64,000 bases of DNA, taken from NCBI GenBank assembly GCA_964523105.1, contig CAZFZN010000027.1, positions 40,239-104,238 on the forward strand. The letters are read 5' to 3'. The translations under genes and the position numbers were made by a program. A model generated the notes under the pieces. That model searched no databases. It was not told the DNA's origin and saw nothing but the letters and a program-made list of their open reading frames with translations. Of the stretch, positions 41,691-51,500 are shown in pieces. Numbering within the stretch: the first letter of the stretch is position 1; each line of letters starts with the position of its first letter. This DNA is from V1-33 sp964523105. Lineage in GTDB: Bacteria; Verrucomicrobiota; Verrucomicrobiia; Verrucomicrobiales; V1-33.

Positions 41691-42935
41691 GCCCATCACG
41701 AAGTCCAGCGAGCCCAGGATCGCCGGCACGTCGCTGACCATATGACCGGGGAGCAGTTCCGGGCAGATGCTGAGATTCACAAAGGACGGAGCGCGAATCT
41801 TAAGCCGGTAGGGCACGCCGCCGCCTTTGCTGTAAATGTAAAAGCCCAGCTCGCCCTTCGGATTCTCATGGCCGAAATAAACCTCCCCGGGCGGCGCCTC
41901 GATGCCCTGGGTGGCGATGATGAAGTGGTGGATCAACTCCTCCATCTTCATGAGCACCTTCTCCTTCTTTGGAAGCAGGCCCTTGGCTTCGGCCACATTG
42001 ATCGGGCCGTCCGGCATGGTCTTGAGCACCTGATTCAAAATCTTCACGCTCTGCCGCATCTCCTCCAGGCGCACCAGATAGCGGTCATAGCAGTCGCCAA
42101 CGCTGCCCAGCGGCACATCGAAGTCGTATTTCTCATAGCCGAGGTAAGGATGCGCCTTGCGCAGGTCGTAATCCACCCCGCTGGCGCGCAAATTCGGACC
42201 GGTGAGCCCGTAGGCGATGGCACGGTCTTTGGGAATGACGCCGATGTCCTTGGTGCGGTCGAGAAAGATTTTGTTCCGCGTCAGCAACTTGTCGATTTCG
42301 TCGATCTGCGCCGGGATTTCGTCGAGGAACTTGCGCAGGCCGGTCATGAACTCCGGCGTCGTGTCGCGCGTCTGCCCGCCGATGCGCGTGTAACTCGTGG
42401 TGAAGCGCGCGCCGGTGAGGTGCTCACTCAGATTGTAAATCTTCTCCCGCTCGTAGAAGGTGTAGAGAAAGACGGTCATCGCGCCGGTATCCATGGCGAA
42501 GACCCCCATGCCCAGCAGGTGCGAGGAAAGCCGCGCCAGCTCGCAGCAAATCACGCGCAGCGCCTGACCCCGTTCCGGCAGCGTCCAGCCCATCAGTTTC
42601 TCCACGGCCATCGCGTAGGCCACGTTGTTCGCCAGCGGCGCTAGGTAATCCAGCCGGTCCGTGTAGGGCACGAACTGGTTGTAGTGCATGTTCTCCGCGA
42701 TTTTTTCATCCCCGCGGTGCAGATAGCCGACGTCCGGAATCGCTTTGGTAATGATCTCGCCGTCCAGTTCCAGCACCAGCCGCAGCACTCCGTGCGTCGC
42801 CGGATGGGAAGGCCCCATGTTCAGCACCAGCTTCTCACCGATCACGTCGGTGGTGGTCTGCTGATACTCCTCCACCTGCGCCGTGGCGCGGTTGGCGGTG
42901 TCGGGGGCTTCGATTTCGCGAATGGTCGTACTCAT
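41676..42935 (-). CDS. nuoD: NADH-quinone oxidoreductase subunit D (49 kDa)
   Basis: 419 residues. Family landmarks: NMGPSHPATHGVLRLVLELDGE, DVGYLHRGDEKIAE, CCELARLSSHLLGMG, YERREK-like YEREKIYNL, YTRIGG, LTGPNLRASGVDYDLRKA, GDCYDRYLVRLEEMRQS, and the C-terminal LPGHMVSDVPAILGSLDFVMGECDR. Peripheral-arm subunit of complex I near the quinone site. It stands alone: no other nuo genes are within 20 kb on either side in this window. The stop codon lies inside a repeat element. Confidence 0.97.
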   Translation of the reverse strand: MSTTIREIEAPDTANRATAQVEEYQQTTTDVIGEKLVLNMGPSHPATHGVLRLVLELDGEIITKAIPDVGYLHRGDEKIAENMHYNQFVPYTDRLDYLAPLANNVAYAMAVEKLMGWTLPERGQALRVICCELARLSSHLLGMGVFAMDTGAMTVFLYTFYEREKIYNLSEHLTGARFTTSYTRIGGQTRDTTPEFMTGLRKFLDEIPAQIDEIDKLLTRNKIFLDRTKDIGVIPKDRAIAYGLTGPNLRASGVDYDLRKAHPYLGYEKYDFDVPLGSVGDCYDRYLVRLEEMRQSVKILNQVLKTMPDGPINVAEAKGLLPKKEKVLMKMEELIHHFIIATQGIEAPPGEVYFGHENPKGELGFYIYSKGGGVPYRLKIRAPSFVNLSICPELLPGHMVSDVPAILGSLDFVMGECDR

Positions 42936-43192
42936 GGGGAGGGCCGCACGCCCGGGGACAGTGCGGAAGCTCAGTCATAGAAGCCCGCGCCGGAGCGGCA
43001 AGGCGATTTGTGACGGAGTAAAAGGCGATAACATTTACACTGCTGCGCCGCCCAATTCCGGCCGTGGCCGGCAGAATCCAGCACCAGGTCGAAATCCGGA
43101 TCGTACTTCCCGGTGAAGACCGCGCGATCGTCGCTTTCGGGCAGGTTTTCATCCCGCAACCGGTGGGGCACGCAGGAAAGCGTGCCCGGGCA
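42936..43192. other. Intergenic region upstream of nuoD, no intact gene
   Basis: No gene with convincing start and family pattern is seen. A plus-strand frame running into the RhuM remnant (HQVEIRIVLPGEDRAI...) may be its badly decayed N-terminus. The opposite strand has an open frame (42971-43306) that is best explained as the antisense of this remnant. Confidence 0.5.
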
Positions 43193-43424
43193 TTCGACAC
43201 GGCGCCGCAGAACATCAGCCTGCCGCTGAAAAACCATCCTTGAGCAGCCCAAACCGGCTCCGGCGGCAACTCGCAGGGAATTCCTGTCCGTTCGCCGGAA
43301 GGCCACGGGAGGTTCAGCGCAGGCTCGATTTCTACAGCGTCGATGCCATCATCACCGTCGGATGCCGGATGAAATCGCTAACGGCAACCCGGTTTCGCAC
43401 TGGGCCACGCAGCGGCCGCGGGAC
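43193..43424 (+). pseudogene. RhuM-family protein, frameshifted pseudogene fragment
   Basis: Four consecutive pieces in shifting frames read as one RhuM protein: FDTAPQNISLPLKN (43193-43234), ILEQPKPAPAATRREFLSVRR (from 43236), REVQRRLDFYSVDAIITVG then CRMKSLTATRFR (about 43306-43398), and WATQRPRD (43401-43424). These match the family landmarks DTTPQNISLHLKN, EFLxVRxEG, the FYSLDAIISVGYRVNS core and FRxWATQRLRE. At least three frameshifts separate them and the C-terminal half is missing. RhuM genes are accessory and often mobile, so this marks an old insertion in the nuoD/DUF1501 gap. Confidence 0.75.
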
Positions 43425-43497
43425 TCAGCGGAGCGCGGCACGAATGATTCCATCAGGAGTTCGAGGCGGCCGGATCGTGACCCTCAGCCGGCATCGC

Positions 43498-44949
43498 TCA
43501 CGCCAGCGCGCGGCGGATCACATTCCCTGACACATCGGTGAGGCGCTGGTCGCGGCCGCCGTGGTGGAAGGTGAGCCGTTCGTGGTCGAAGCCGAGGAGG
43601 TGCAGGATGGTGGCGTGGAGGTCGTGGATGTGGGTCTTTTCCGTTTCCGCGCGCAGCCCGACGGCGTCGGTGGCGCCGATGACCTGACCGCCGCGGATGC
43701 CGGCGCCGGTCATCCAGAGACTGTAGCCGTGGGGATTGTGGTCGCGTCCGTCGCTGCCTTCGCTCATGGGCATGCGGCCGAATTCACCGGCCCAAATGAC
43801 GAGCGTGCTGTCGAGCAGGCCGCGGGAGGCGAGATCGGTGAGGAGACCGGCGACGGGCAGGTCGCTTTGGGCGCAGAGGCGGCTGTGATTCTCCTCCATT
43901 TTGGAATGACCGTCCCAGCCGTTGGTGTCGCCGCAGTACAGCTGCACAAAGCGCACGCCGCGCTCCACCAGGCGCCGCGCCAGCATGCAGCGGGTGCCGA
44001 ATTCCGCGGTGTGTTTTTGATCGAGTCCGTAGAGCCGGCGGGTGGCGTCCGTTTCTTTGGAGATGTCCACGGCCTCCGGCGCGTGGCTTTGCATGCGCCA
44101 TGCGAGTTCGTAGGCGGCGATGCGCGCGGTGAGTTCACCGCCGGTGTCGTCGGAGGGCAGATGCTCGCGGTTGAGGCGGTTGATGAGGTCGAGCGTGCGG
44201 CGCTGTTGGGCGGGCGAAATGCCGTCGGGCGTGGCGAGGTCCAGCACCGGCACCGCGCCGCCGCGCAGCAGAGTGCCCTGACAGGTGGCCGGCAGGTAGC
44301 CGCTGCTCCACGCGGGCGCGCCGCCCTTGGGCCAGCCGCCGGGGTCGGGCAGCACGACGAAGGCCGGAAGGTTCTGATTCTCCGTGCCAAGACCGTAGGC
44401 GGTCCACGCGCCGAGGCTGGCGCGGCCCATGAGGATGGAGCCGGTGTTCATTTGATAGACCGACTCCGGGTGCGTGACGCTGTCGCCGTAGCAGCCGCGC
44501 AGCAGACAGAGCCGGTCGGCGTGTTTTGCGATGTTGGGCAGGAAATCGGAAATCTCCATGCCGCACTGACCGCGTTTTTGGAATGGGCGCAGCGGCGGCA
44601 TCAGTTTGTTCTTCGCCACGTTGCGGCGTGTTTTGAAGTGACCGAACGATTCCGGAATCGGCTTCCCCGCGAGGCGAATGAGGTCGGGTTTGGGATCGAA
44701 AAGATCCACATGACTCGGCCCGCCGGACATGAAGAGAAAGATGACGCTCGTGGCCCGCGGCTGGTAATGCGGGTGCCGCGGCGCGAGTGCGCCCGGCTGG
44801 GCGGCGAGCAATCCCTCCTGACGCAACCGCGAGGCCAGCGCCACCATGCCGAAGCCCGCGCCGGCGCGCTGGAGAAACCGGCGTCGTGAGAACGACGGCA
44901 ACGCCGCGGACGGGCCGGAGCAGCGGATGAATTCACTCGACATAGACAA
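43498..44949 (-). CDS. DUF1501 domain protein, exported
   Basis: 483 residues. Tat-type leader (SRRRFLQRAGAGFGMVALAS) and the DUF1501 pattern: TSVIFLFMSGGPSHVDLFDPKP, HADRLCLLRGCYGDSVTHPESVYQMNTGSILMGR, NLPAFVVLPDPGG, GVRFVQLYCGDTNGWDGHSKMEENH, LVIWAGEFGRMPMSEGSDGRDHNPHGYSLWMTGAGIRGGQVIGATD and DLHATILHLLGFDH. The fold is alkaline phosphatase/sulfatase-like but the activity is unknown. It overlaps the DUF1549/DUF1553 gene by 17 bp, the standard PVC pairing. Confidence 0.94.
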   Translation of the reverse strand: MSMSSEFIRCSGPSAALPSFSRRRFLQRAGAGFGMVALASRLRQEGLLAAQPGALAPRHPHYQPRATSVIFLFMSGGPSHVDLFDPKPDLIRLAGKPIPESFGHFKTRRNVAKNKLMPPLRPFQKRGQCGMEISDFLPNIAKHADRLCLLRGCYGDSVTHPESVYQMNTGSILMGRASLGAWTAYGLGTENQNLPAFVVLPDPGGWPKGGAPAWSSGYLPATCQGTLLRGGAVPVLDLATPDGISPAQQRRTLDLINRLNREHLPSDDTGGELTARIAAYELAWRMQSHAPEAVDISKETDATRRLYGLDQKHTAEFGTRCMLARRLVERGVRFVQLYCGDTNGWDGHSKMEENHSRLCAQSDLPVAGLLTDLASRGLLDSTLVIWAGEFGRMPMSEGSDGRDHNPHGYSLWMTGAGIRGGQVIGATDAVGLRAETEKTHIHDLHATILHLLGFDHERLTFHHGGRDQRLTDVSGNVIRRALA

Positions 44950-47101
44950 AGGCGTTCAGGTTAAGCAGCGCGCGGCAGAGTTCGCTGAGGCTGGAGTTCT
45001 CGCGCAGGAAGTCCGCGGCGGCGGCCTGCTCCGTTGGTGAGGGCGACCGGCCCAGCACGAGCCGGAAAGCACGGTGAATGCGGTTCTCGACCGCAGCATC
45101 CCCTTCGCCTGGAAAATCCCTGGTCAGCCGCTCCGCGAGCGTTGTGGCGGCGGCGGTCGTTTCTGCGCCATTCAGCAAAGAGAGCGCCTGCGGGGCCGTG
45201 GTGCTGCGTCCGCGTTCGGCGCACGGGAGGTTGGAGTCGGGCGCATCGAAGACTTCGAGGAACGGAAAGCGCAGATTGCGCCGGGCGAAGATGTAAATGC
45301 TGCGGCGCAGGTGTTCCGCGGCGTCGGGAGTGGTGCTCCAGTTCTTCGACACCGCGGTGATCGCCTCGGGAATGGGCGGCATCACGCCGGGGCCTGACAT
45401 TTTCAGATTCAGCCGCCCGCTCACCGCGAGCAGGCTGTCGCGAATGGCTTCGCCTTCCAAACGCACGCGGTTCTGGCGCGAGAACAGATCGTTCTCCGCA
45501 TCCGCCGCGAGCGTTGCCGTCGAGGCGGTGGAGCTTTGTGCATAGGCGGCGGAGAGCACGATGAGCCGGTGCATTTCCTTGATGCTCCAGCCTCGGGCGA
45601 TGAACTCGCGCGCCAGCCAGTCGAGTAACTCCGGATGCGTCGGCGGCGTGCCCTGAAGGCCGAAGTCTCCGGTCGAGCGCACCAGACCGCGGCCAAAATG
45701 ATGCTGCCAAATGCGGTTCACCATGACGCGGGCGGTCAGCGTGTTGTCAGGACTGGCGATCCAATTTGCGAGTGCCGCGCGCCTCGCACTGACGCGGCGC
45801 ACGCTCTCCGCGGCTTTCGCGAAAGCGGTGGTGTTGCTCTTCGCCAGCACGACCGGAAATCCGGGATGCACTTCCTCCGCAGGCGTCAGGTAATCACCGC
45901 GCGTCAGCACATGCACCGGTGCCGGCGTGCCCCCGGGATTGCGCAGGGCCATGGTGGCGGGCAATGCGGCGGGTTTCTTCACTTTCTTCAATTCACCCTG
46001 GAGGCGCGCCTGCTCCGCCTTTTCGTCTTTTGTCAGGGACCTGGTGACCTCGTTGCCGCTCACTGTCACCTGGGCCGCGGTTTCCTGCGCCACGGCTTCC
46101 TGCTGCGGCGTGCGTTTATCTTTCGGAGTGCGATGCGCCTCCTGCACTTCGGGGGCGAGTTTGGCCAGCTTTTCCGCAGTCAGACGTTCGCGCACCGGGC
46201 CTTCGATGGCCTCCAACTTTTCCCGCACAGGAGCCGTTTGCGTTTCCCATGCAGCCTTCGCCGCGGCGTGCGCCGCTTTTTCCTCCGCCGTCGGCACCGC
46301 CAGGTCGCTTTCAAACTGCACCGGCGCAATGAACGCCTGGAAGGAAAAGTAATCGCGCTGGGAGAGCGGCTCCAGCTTGTGATCGTGACAGCGCGCGCAG
46401 CCCAGCGTCAGTCCGAGAAAGGCGGACGCTGTCGTGTCGGCCGCGTCGTTCAGCGTATTGAGCCGGCGCTGCATTTGGTCCGCGGAATCCGTCATGTCAG
46501 GCCCGAGCAGCGCGAAGGCCGTGGCTACGCGCGCCTCGCGGTCGTCCGGCCAGAGTTCATCGCCGGCAATCTGCTCGCGGATGAAGCGGTCGTAGGGTTT
46601 GTCGTCATTGAACGAGCGGATGACGTAGTCGCGATAACGCCATGCGTGGGGGCGCACGAGGTCGTGCTCGTAGCCGTCCGTCTCCGCATAGCGCACCAGG
46701 TCCAGCCAGTGTCGCGCCCAGCGTTCGCCGTAGTGCGGCGAGGCGAGCAGCCGATTCACCAGCCGCGCCTCCGCGCCGGACTGCTTGTCGGCAAGAAATG
46801 CCTCCACCTCCTCCGGCGACGGCGGCAAACCAGTCAGGCCATAAGTCACGCGGCGAATGAACTGCTCCCGCGACGACGCCAGGGCCGGCGCGAGACCTTT
46901 GGACTCCAGCCGCGCGAGAATGAAGCGGTCCACCGGCGTGCGCACCCATGACTCATTTTTCACCGCGGGCGGGTGCACCGCCACAACCGGCTGGAAGGCC
47001 CAGTGCTTTTGCGCCGCCGTGGCCGCGTCCGGCGCGGGGGCAGCGAATGCCGGAGCGTGACAGCACCAGAGCGTGAGGGCGATGAAGATGCGGCGGGCCA
47101 T
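44933..47101 (-). CDS. DUF1549/DUF1553 (PSD1) protein, exported
   Basis: 722 residues with a signal peptide (MARRIFIALTLWCCHAPAFA). The DUF1549 part has TPVDRFILARLESKGLAPA, RRVTYGLTGLPPSPEEVEAF, YGERWARHWLDLVRYAETDGYEHD and LGLTLGCARCHDHK, the last a CxxCH motif. The DUF1553 part has RRAALANWIASPDNTLTARVMVNRIWQHHFGRGLVRSTGDFG, LDWLAREFIARGWSIKEMHRLIVLSAAYAQSS and ALSLLNGA. The N-terminal PSCyt1 cytochrome domain seen in many relatives is absent. Function unknown; the paired DUF1501 gene follows with overlap. It is typical of Planctomycetes/Verrucomicrobia. Confidence 0.94.
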   Translation of the reverse strand: MARRIFIALTLWCCHAPAFAAPAPDAATAAQKHWAFQPVVAVHPPAVKNESWVRTPVDRFILARLESKGLAPALASSREQFIRRVTYGLTGLPPSPEEVEAFLADKQSGAEARLVNRLLASPHYGERWARHWLDLVRYAETDGYEHDLVRPHAWRYRDYVIRSFNDDKPYDRFIREQIAGDELWPDDREARVATAFALLGPDMTDSADQMQRRLNTLNDAADTTASAFLGLTLGCARCHDHKLEPLSQRDYFSFQAFIAPVQFESDLAVPTAEEKAAHAAAKAAWETQTAPVREKLEAIEGPVRERLTAEKLAKLAPEVQEAHRTPKDKRTPQQEAVAQETAAQVTVSGNEVTRSLTKDEKAEQARLQGELKKVKKPAALPATMALRNPGGTPAPVHVLTRGDYLTPAEEVHPGFPVVLAKSNTTAFAKAAESVRRVSARRAALANWIASPDNTLTARVMVNRIWQHHFGRGLVRSTGDFGLQGTPPTHPELLDWLAREFIARGWSIKEMHRLIVLSAAYAQSSTASTATLAADAENDLFSRQNRVRLEGEAIRDSLLAVSGRLNLKMSGPGVMPPIPEAITAVSKNWSTTPDAAEHLRRSIYIFARRNLRFPFLEVFDAPDSNLPCAERGRSTTAPQALSLLNGAETTAAATTLAERLTRDFPGEGDAAVENRIHRAFRLVLGRSPSPTEQAAAADFLRENSSLSELCRALLNLNAFVYVE

Positions 47102-47262
47102 GAAAAGTCTTCACTGAAAAAACCGCCAACCTGCGGCAGTGCAAGAATGGCCTCAGGCGCTTCTGCGGAAGCCGGCACGTGCGGCCTCGATCCGCTGGCG
47201 CCGCGTCCCGCGCGGCAGCGTTCGTGGCGCGGCTCCACCTCCCGCCCCAAACACCCGGTTGA

Positions 47263-48387
47263 TCAAATCAGGCGCCGGCGGCGCAGGGCGAGTCCGCTCA
47301 GCGCAACCAGCACCGCGGCGGCGACGGAGGGCTCGGGTATGATGCGCAGATTCACGTTGTCGAAGACGATGCTGGAGTCCGCGCCGTTGGCGATGCCGAG
47401 AATGGAAAGCGTGGCACTATTGCCGGTGGCGGTCCACGGAGCGGCGAGGTGATACCACGGATTCGAGCCACCGACCGGAGTGATAATGCTGTCGAGCAGC
47501 GAAATGCCGTCGAGTTCCACACGAATGTGACCGTCGTCGCCGTCGAAGCGGGAATTATAGTCGAGTTCGAGCAGATACTGCTGGCCGGGAGCGAGACCTG
47601 ACACCACCTGGGAGAAGCTGCCGTTTTGTTGAATGAAGGCCACAGTGTTTCCCTCGGGATAGAGCCCGTTGTCCGCGAACGGACTGTTGCCGGCGTGATT
47701 GTAGCCGCCGCCGCCGGTGCGCGTCCATCCGGCGACCTGATCGGAGTAGCCGGGAAAGCCGAAGCTCGCGCCCGCTTCAAAGCTGGGATTGAGCAGTGTA
47801 ATGTAATCCGCGTCCTGTTGATAGACCTGGACGTTGTCGATGGCCAGCGATCCGTCGAGGCCCGCCAGCGCCCAGCTGCTGATGGCCAGCGAGCCGGAGG
47901 CGGCGCTGGCGGTGAACGGGACACTGATGGCGTGCCACACGCCGGTGCCGGTGCTGAAGTCATCGACCAGCACCTGCGAGCCGTAGGTTAGGTCGAAGGC
48001 CGGCGAGTCGCCGCAGCAATTGCGACCGCGCGCCCACAGCTGGGCAATGTAACGCGCCCCGGGGGTGAGGCCGCTGATGTCCTGCGAAAACACCCGCGGA
48101 GCACCTGGAGTTCCGCCCTGGGCAAATCCCGCGCGGTCACCGTCCACCGGAGCGCCGTCGAAGAAATGCCCGCCGTTGCTGGCCCCGGGGCCGGTCACTC
48201 CCTGAGCTGCGGGGTCCGCAATATTCCACCCGGTCACCACATTTCCGTTCTGACTGGCATAGCCCACGCCGCCAAAGGTGTCGGCCTGGAAGCTGGGATT
48301 GGCGATGGTGATGCTGGTAAGCCCGGCGCGGGCGGCACCGGCCATGAGGGAAAGTGCGGAAACTGACAGGATGGCGGGTGCTTTCAT
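47263..48387 (-). CDS. Secreted protein with two NPSFE-type modules and a PEP-CTERM tail
   Basis: 374 residues. Signal peptide MKAPAILSVSALSLMAGAARA. Two jelly-roll-like modules follow, each beginning NPSF and containing GW, SGLxPGxxY and a closing DNV strand (about 27-195 and 200-345). Module 1 carries an ARGRNCCG motif shared with the protein at 53075-55564. The C-terminus is a PEP-CTERM signal: IIPEPSVAAAVLVALSGLALRRRR. Such proteins are sorted by exosortase and often linked to exopolysaccharide. The modules resemble DUF642/carbohydrate-binding folds. No exosortase gene lies in the window. Confidence 0.85.
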   Translation of the reverse strand: MKAPAILSVSALSLMAGAARAGLTSITIANPSFQADTFGGVGYASQNGNVVTGWNIADPAAQGVTGPGASNGGHFFDGAPVDGDRAGFAQGGTPGAPRVFSQDISGLTPGARYIAQLWARGRNCCGDSPAFDLTYGSQVLVDDFSTGTGVWHAISVPFTASAASGSLAISSWALAGLDGSLAIDNVQVYQQDADYITLLNPSFEAGASFGFPGYSDQVAGWTRTGGGGYNHAGNSPFADNGLYPEGNTVAFIQQNGSFSQVVSGLAPGQQYLLELDYNSRFDGDDGHIRVELDGISLLDSIITPVGGSNPWYHLAAPWTATGNSATLSILGIANGADSSIVFDNVNLRIIPEPSVAAAVLVALSGLALRRRRLI

Positions 48388-48562
48388 GTGCGGCGGGATT
48401 TTCCGGCGCTTTTATGAGTTGGCGGCAGCACTGTCAAGATTGATGCAAGAGTCAGGACGGTGTTCGCGGGGTTAGGCGGATTCCGGGGGCGGATAAAGGA
48501 ATCCCGCGCCGGATTCCAGAAATCTCTGGCCAGCCCAATGCGATATTCCGTAAAAGCAGTGC

Positions 48563-51500
48563 ATGCGCCTCTCTCCCCTTTTGCTTTCCGCGCTCGCCGC
48601 AGCCCGGGCCGCGGCCGCGCCGGATTGTGTCATTACGTTCAATGAAATCGCATGGAACCCCGCGGCGGGTCAGCCGGAATGGATCGAACTGCACAATCAG
48701 TTTTCCATTCCGGTCGATATCGGCGGCTGGACGCTGACGGGCGGCATGGCCTTCGCCATCCCCGACGGGACAGTCATGGCGCCTGGGGCCTGCTTGGTCA
48801 TTTCGGCGACGGCGGGCAGTCCGCCGGGGGCGCTGGGACCATTTACCGGAATCCTCGACAATGCGGGCGACGAACTGCGGCTGAACAAACGCGACGGCCG
48901 CCTCATGGACCGGGTGGATTATAGCAACGGCGGCGCGTGGCCCGCGCTGAGTCCGGGATTCACCATGGCCAAGTCGTGGCCGCTGAGCGCGAGTGAACCG
49001 GCGGCAAACTGGCTCGTGAGCGCACAAAGCGGCGGCACGCCGGGCGCGGAGAACTTCACCGCACCGGCAGGCGGCGCCGCATCGCCGCCGGCACAGCGGA
49101 TCGCCTTCAATGCGGGGAGTCAGTGGAAAGTCGCGCCGTCCGGCACCCCGGCGGCTGGCTGGACGCTGTTCCACTACCAGGATTCCACCTGGACCTACGG
49201 CGCGGGGATTCTCGGCAGCGCCGATGTGGCAGGGACGCCTCCGGCAACGCTGCTGCCGGCGCGCGCGGAGTATTACTTCCGTCGAGGGTTCGCCGTGCCG
49301 CCCGGGCTGGAGAACGCAGAGGTCCTGCTGACGGGCAAACTGCGCGGCGAGGCGTGGATCTATATCGATGGCGTCGAAGTCGCGCACGCCCCGGCACAAG
49401 ACGGTCCGCTCAACCGCGTGCTCACGCTGCCGTCCCTGCCGGCGGGCGGCCACCTGCTCGCCGTGAAACTGGCCGTGGCCGCCGGGGATGCGGGAGCCGG
49501 CTGGGATGCCGCTCTGGCGCTGGCCACGCCGGACACTTCCCTGCCGCCTCCGCCCGCCGCCGTCAGCGGGCCGGTGGTGATCAATGAGATTCACTATCAC
49601 AACCGACCGCAGTACCGGGATTCGGTCAGCGGCACTCCCTACCAGGAAAACGGCACGGAGTTCATCGAGCTGCACAATCCCGGCGGGGCGGAAGTGGACC
49701 TCGCCGGCTGGCGCCTGACAGATGCCGTGAGCTACACGTTTCCTGCAGGCACGAATCTGCCTGCGGGCGGCTTCCTGGTCGTGAACCAATCCCAGTGGGA
49801 CGGCAGCCTGAGTAATGGCGGCGAGCGTGTCCGGCTGCGCCATGCCTCCGGCGATTTGATCGACGAAGTGAACTACGCCGACGGCGGACGCTGGCCCGAC
49901 GACGCGGACGGCGGCGGGTCGAGCATGGAATTGATCGACCCGCGCGCCGACAATGCCAGGGCGGAGAACTGGGCGGCGAGCATCGAGCCCCCGCAGCCCT
50001 GGCAGACAGTGACGTATCGCGCTCCCGGCACCGAACCGCCCGGCACGAACAATCCTGACACGTGGCGCGAGTTTCTGCTGGGCATGCTCGATGCCGGCAC
50101 GGTGCTGGTGGATGATGTCAGTGTCATCGAGGATCCCGACGGCGCGCCGGTGCAGGTCATCCAGAACGGCAGCTTCGAATCCGACACCATCGGCTCCGCG
50201 CCGCAGAAGTGGCGCTGTCTGGGCACACACAAACTCTCGACGGTGATCGCCAATCCCGACGGCCCCGGCAAAGTCCTGCGCCTCGTGGCCACGGGGCAAC
50301 TGGAGCACACTTACAACAACTGCTCGACGACGTTTGGCGGCAATCGCGTCATCAACACGACGAAGACCTACGAAATCAGCTTCAAAGCAAAGTGGGTTTC
50401 CGGCAGTCCGCAGCTCAACAGCCGGCTCTATCTCAACCGCTGCGCCCGCACCACCATTCTCAACCAGCCGGCCGCCACCGGCACGCCCGGCACGGTGAAT
50501 TCCCGCCGCATCGCCAATGCCGGGCCGTCGTTCGACCGCCTGCAGCACTCACCGGTGATCCCGGCGGCCACGCAGGCGGTGCGCGTGGGTGCGGACATTT
50601 CCGATCCTGACGGCATCGCGGAGGTGACGCTGTTTTACCGGCTCGACGGCGGTCCGTGGCAGCAAACCGGAATGGCGGGAGGCAACGGCGGGCGCTTCAC
50701 CGGCATCATTCCCGGGCAGGCGGACGGAGCGGTGGTGCAGTTTTATGTGCAGGCCGTGGACGGAGCCGGCGCGGCAGCGGTTTTCCCGGCGGGCGGCGCG
50801 GAGTCGCGCGCGCTTTTCCGCACGGGAGACGGCGGCGGAGCCGCGCAGGCGGTGCGCACCCAAGTGCGGTGCCTCATGCTGCGCGCCGATGCCGACGCGC
50901 TGCACCATCCGCTGCACGGCGTGAGCAATTTCCGCTGGGGCTGCACGCTGATCGATGGCGGGCGCGAGGTTTATTACGACGCCGGCGTGCACCTGCGCGC
51001 CGCTCCCTACGGCCGCAACGGTCCGCGCGCCGGATGGAACATCCGCACCGGTCCGCACCAGCCGTTCCGCGGCGTGCACAACACCATCGTGATCGACGGC
51101 GCCTTCAACATGGCGCGCGGCGACGGCACAGGATGGCTGGAAAACACCATCGGGCCGAGCGTCAACGAGATGCTCTATCAGGTCATCGCGAACCGCGCCG
51201 GCGACATGGGTGCGAGCTACGACGACATCTGCTGGTTTCAGGCTCCCCTGCCCGGCTATGACCGTCTCGCGCAGCTCAAGCTCGCCCGTTTCAACGACAG
51301 CTACCTCGACAGCATCTACGAGGGCGGCGAAGCCGACGGCTCGCTCTACAAGCAGGAGTTGATCTACTTCCCCACGGCAACCGTGGACGGGAATCCGGAA
51401 AGTCTGAAGAATCCCTACAACAACGTGCGCGATCTCGACATCAGGTCGCTCGGTCCCGCGGTGGACAGCTATCGCTTCACCTATCTGCTGCAGAATCACA

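Noticed and set aside
42971..43306. Minus-strand small protein candidate upstream of nuoD
   Set aside because: Codon use looked plausible at first, but the region from 43193 on encodes recognisable RhuM pieces on the plus strand, so this frame is better explained as their antisense.
48452..50548. 698-codon minus-strand frame opposite the CotH/lamin-tail gene
   Set aside because: Shadow of a gene with signal peptide and three recognisable lamin-tail domains; similar shadows at 51551-52867 and 52898-54859.
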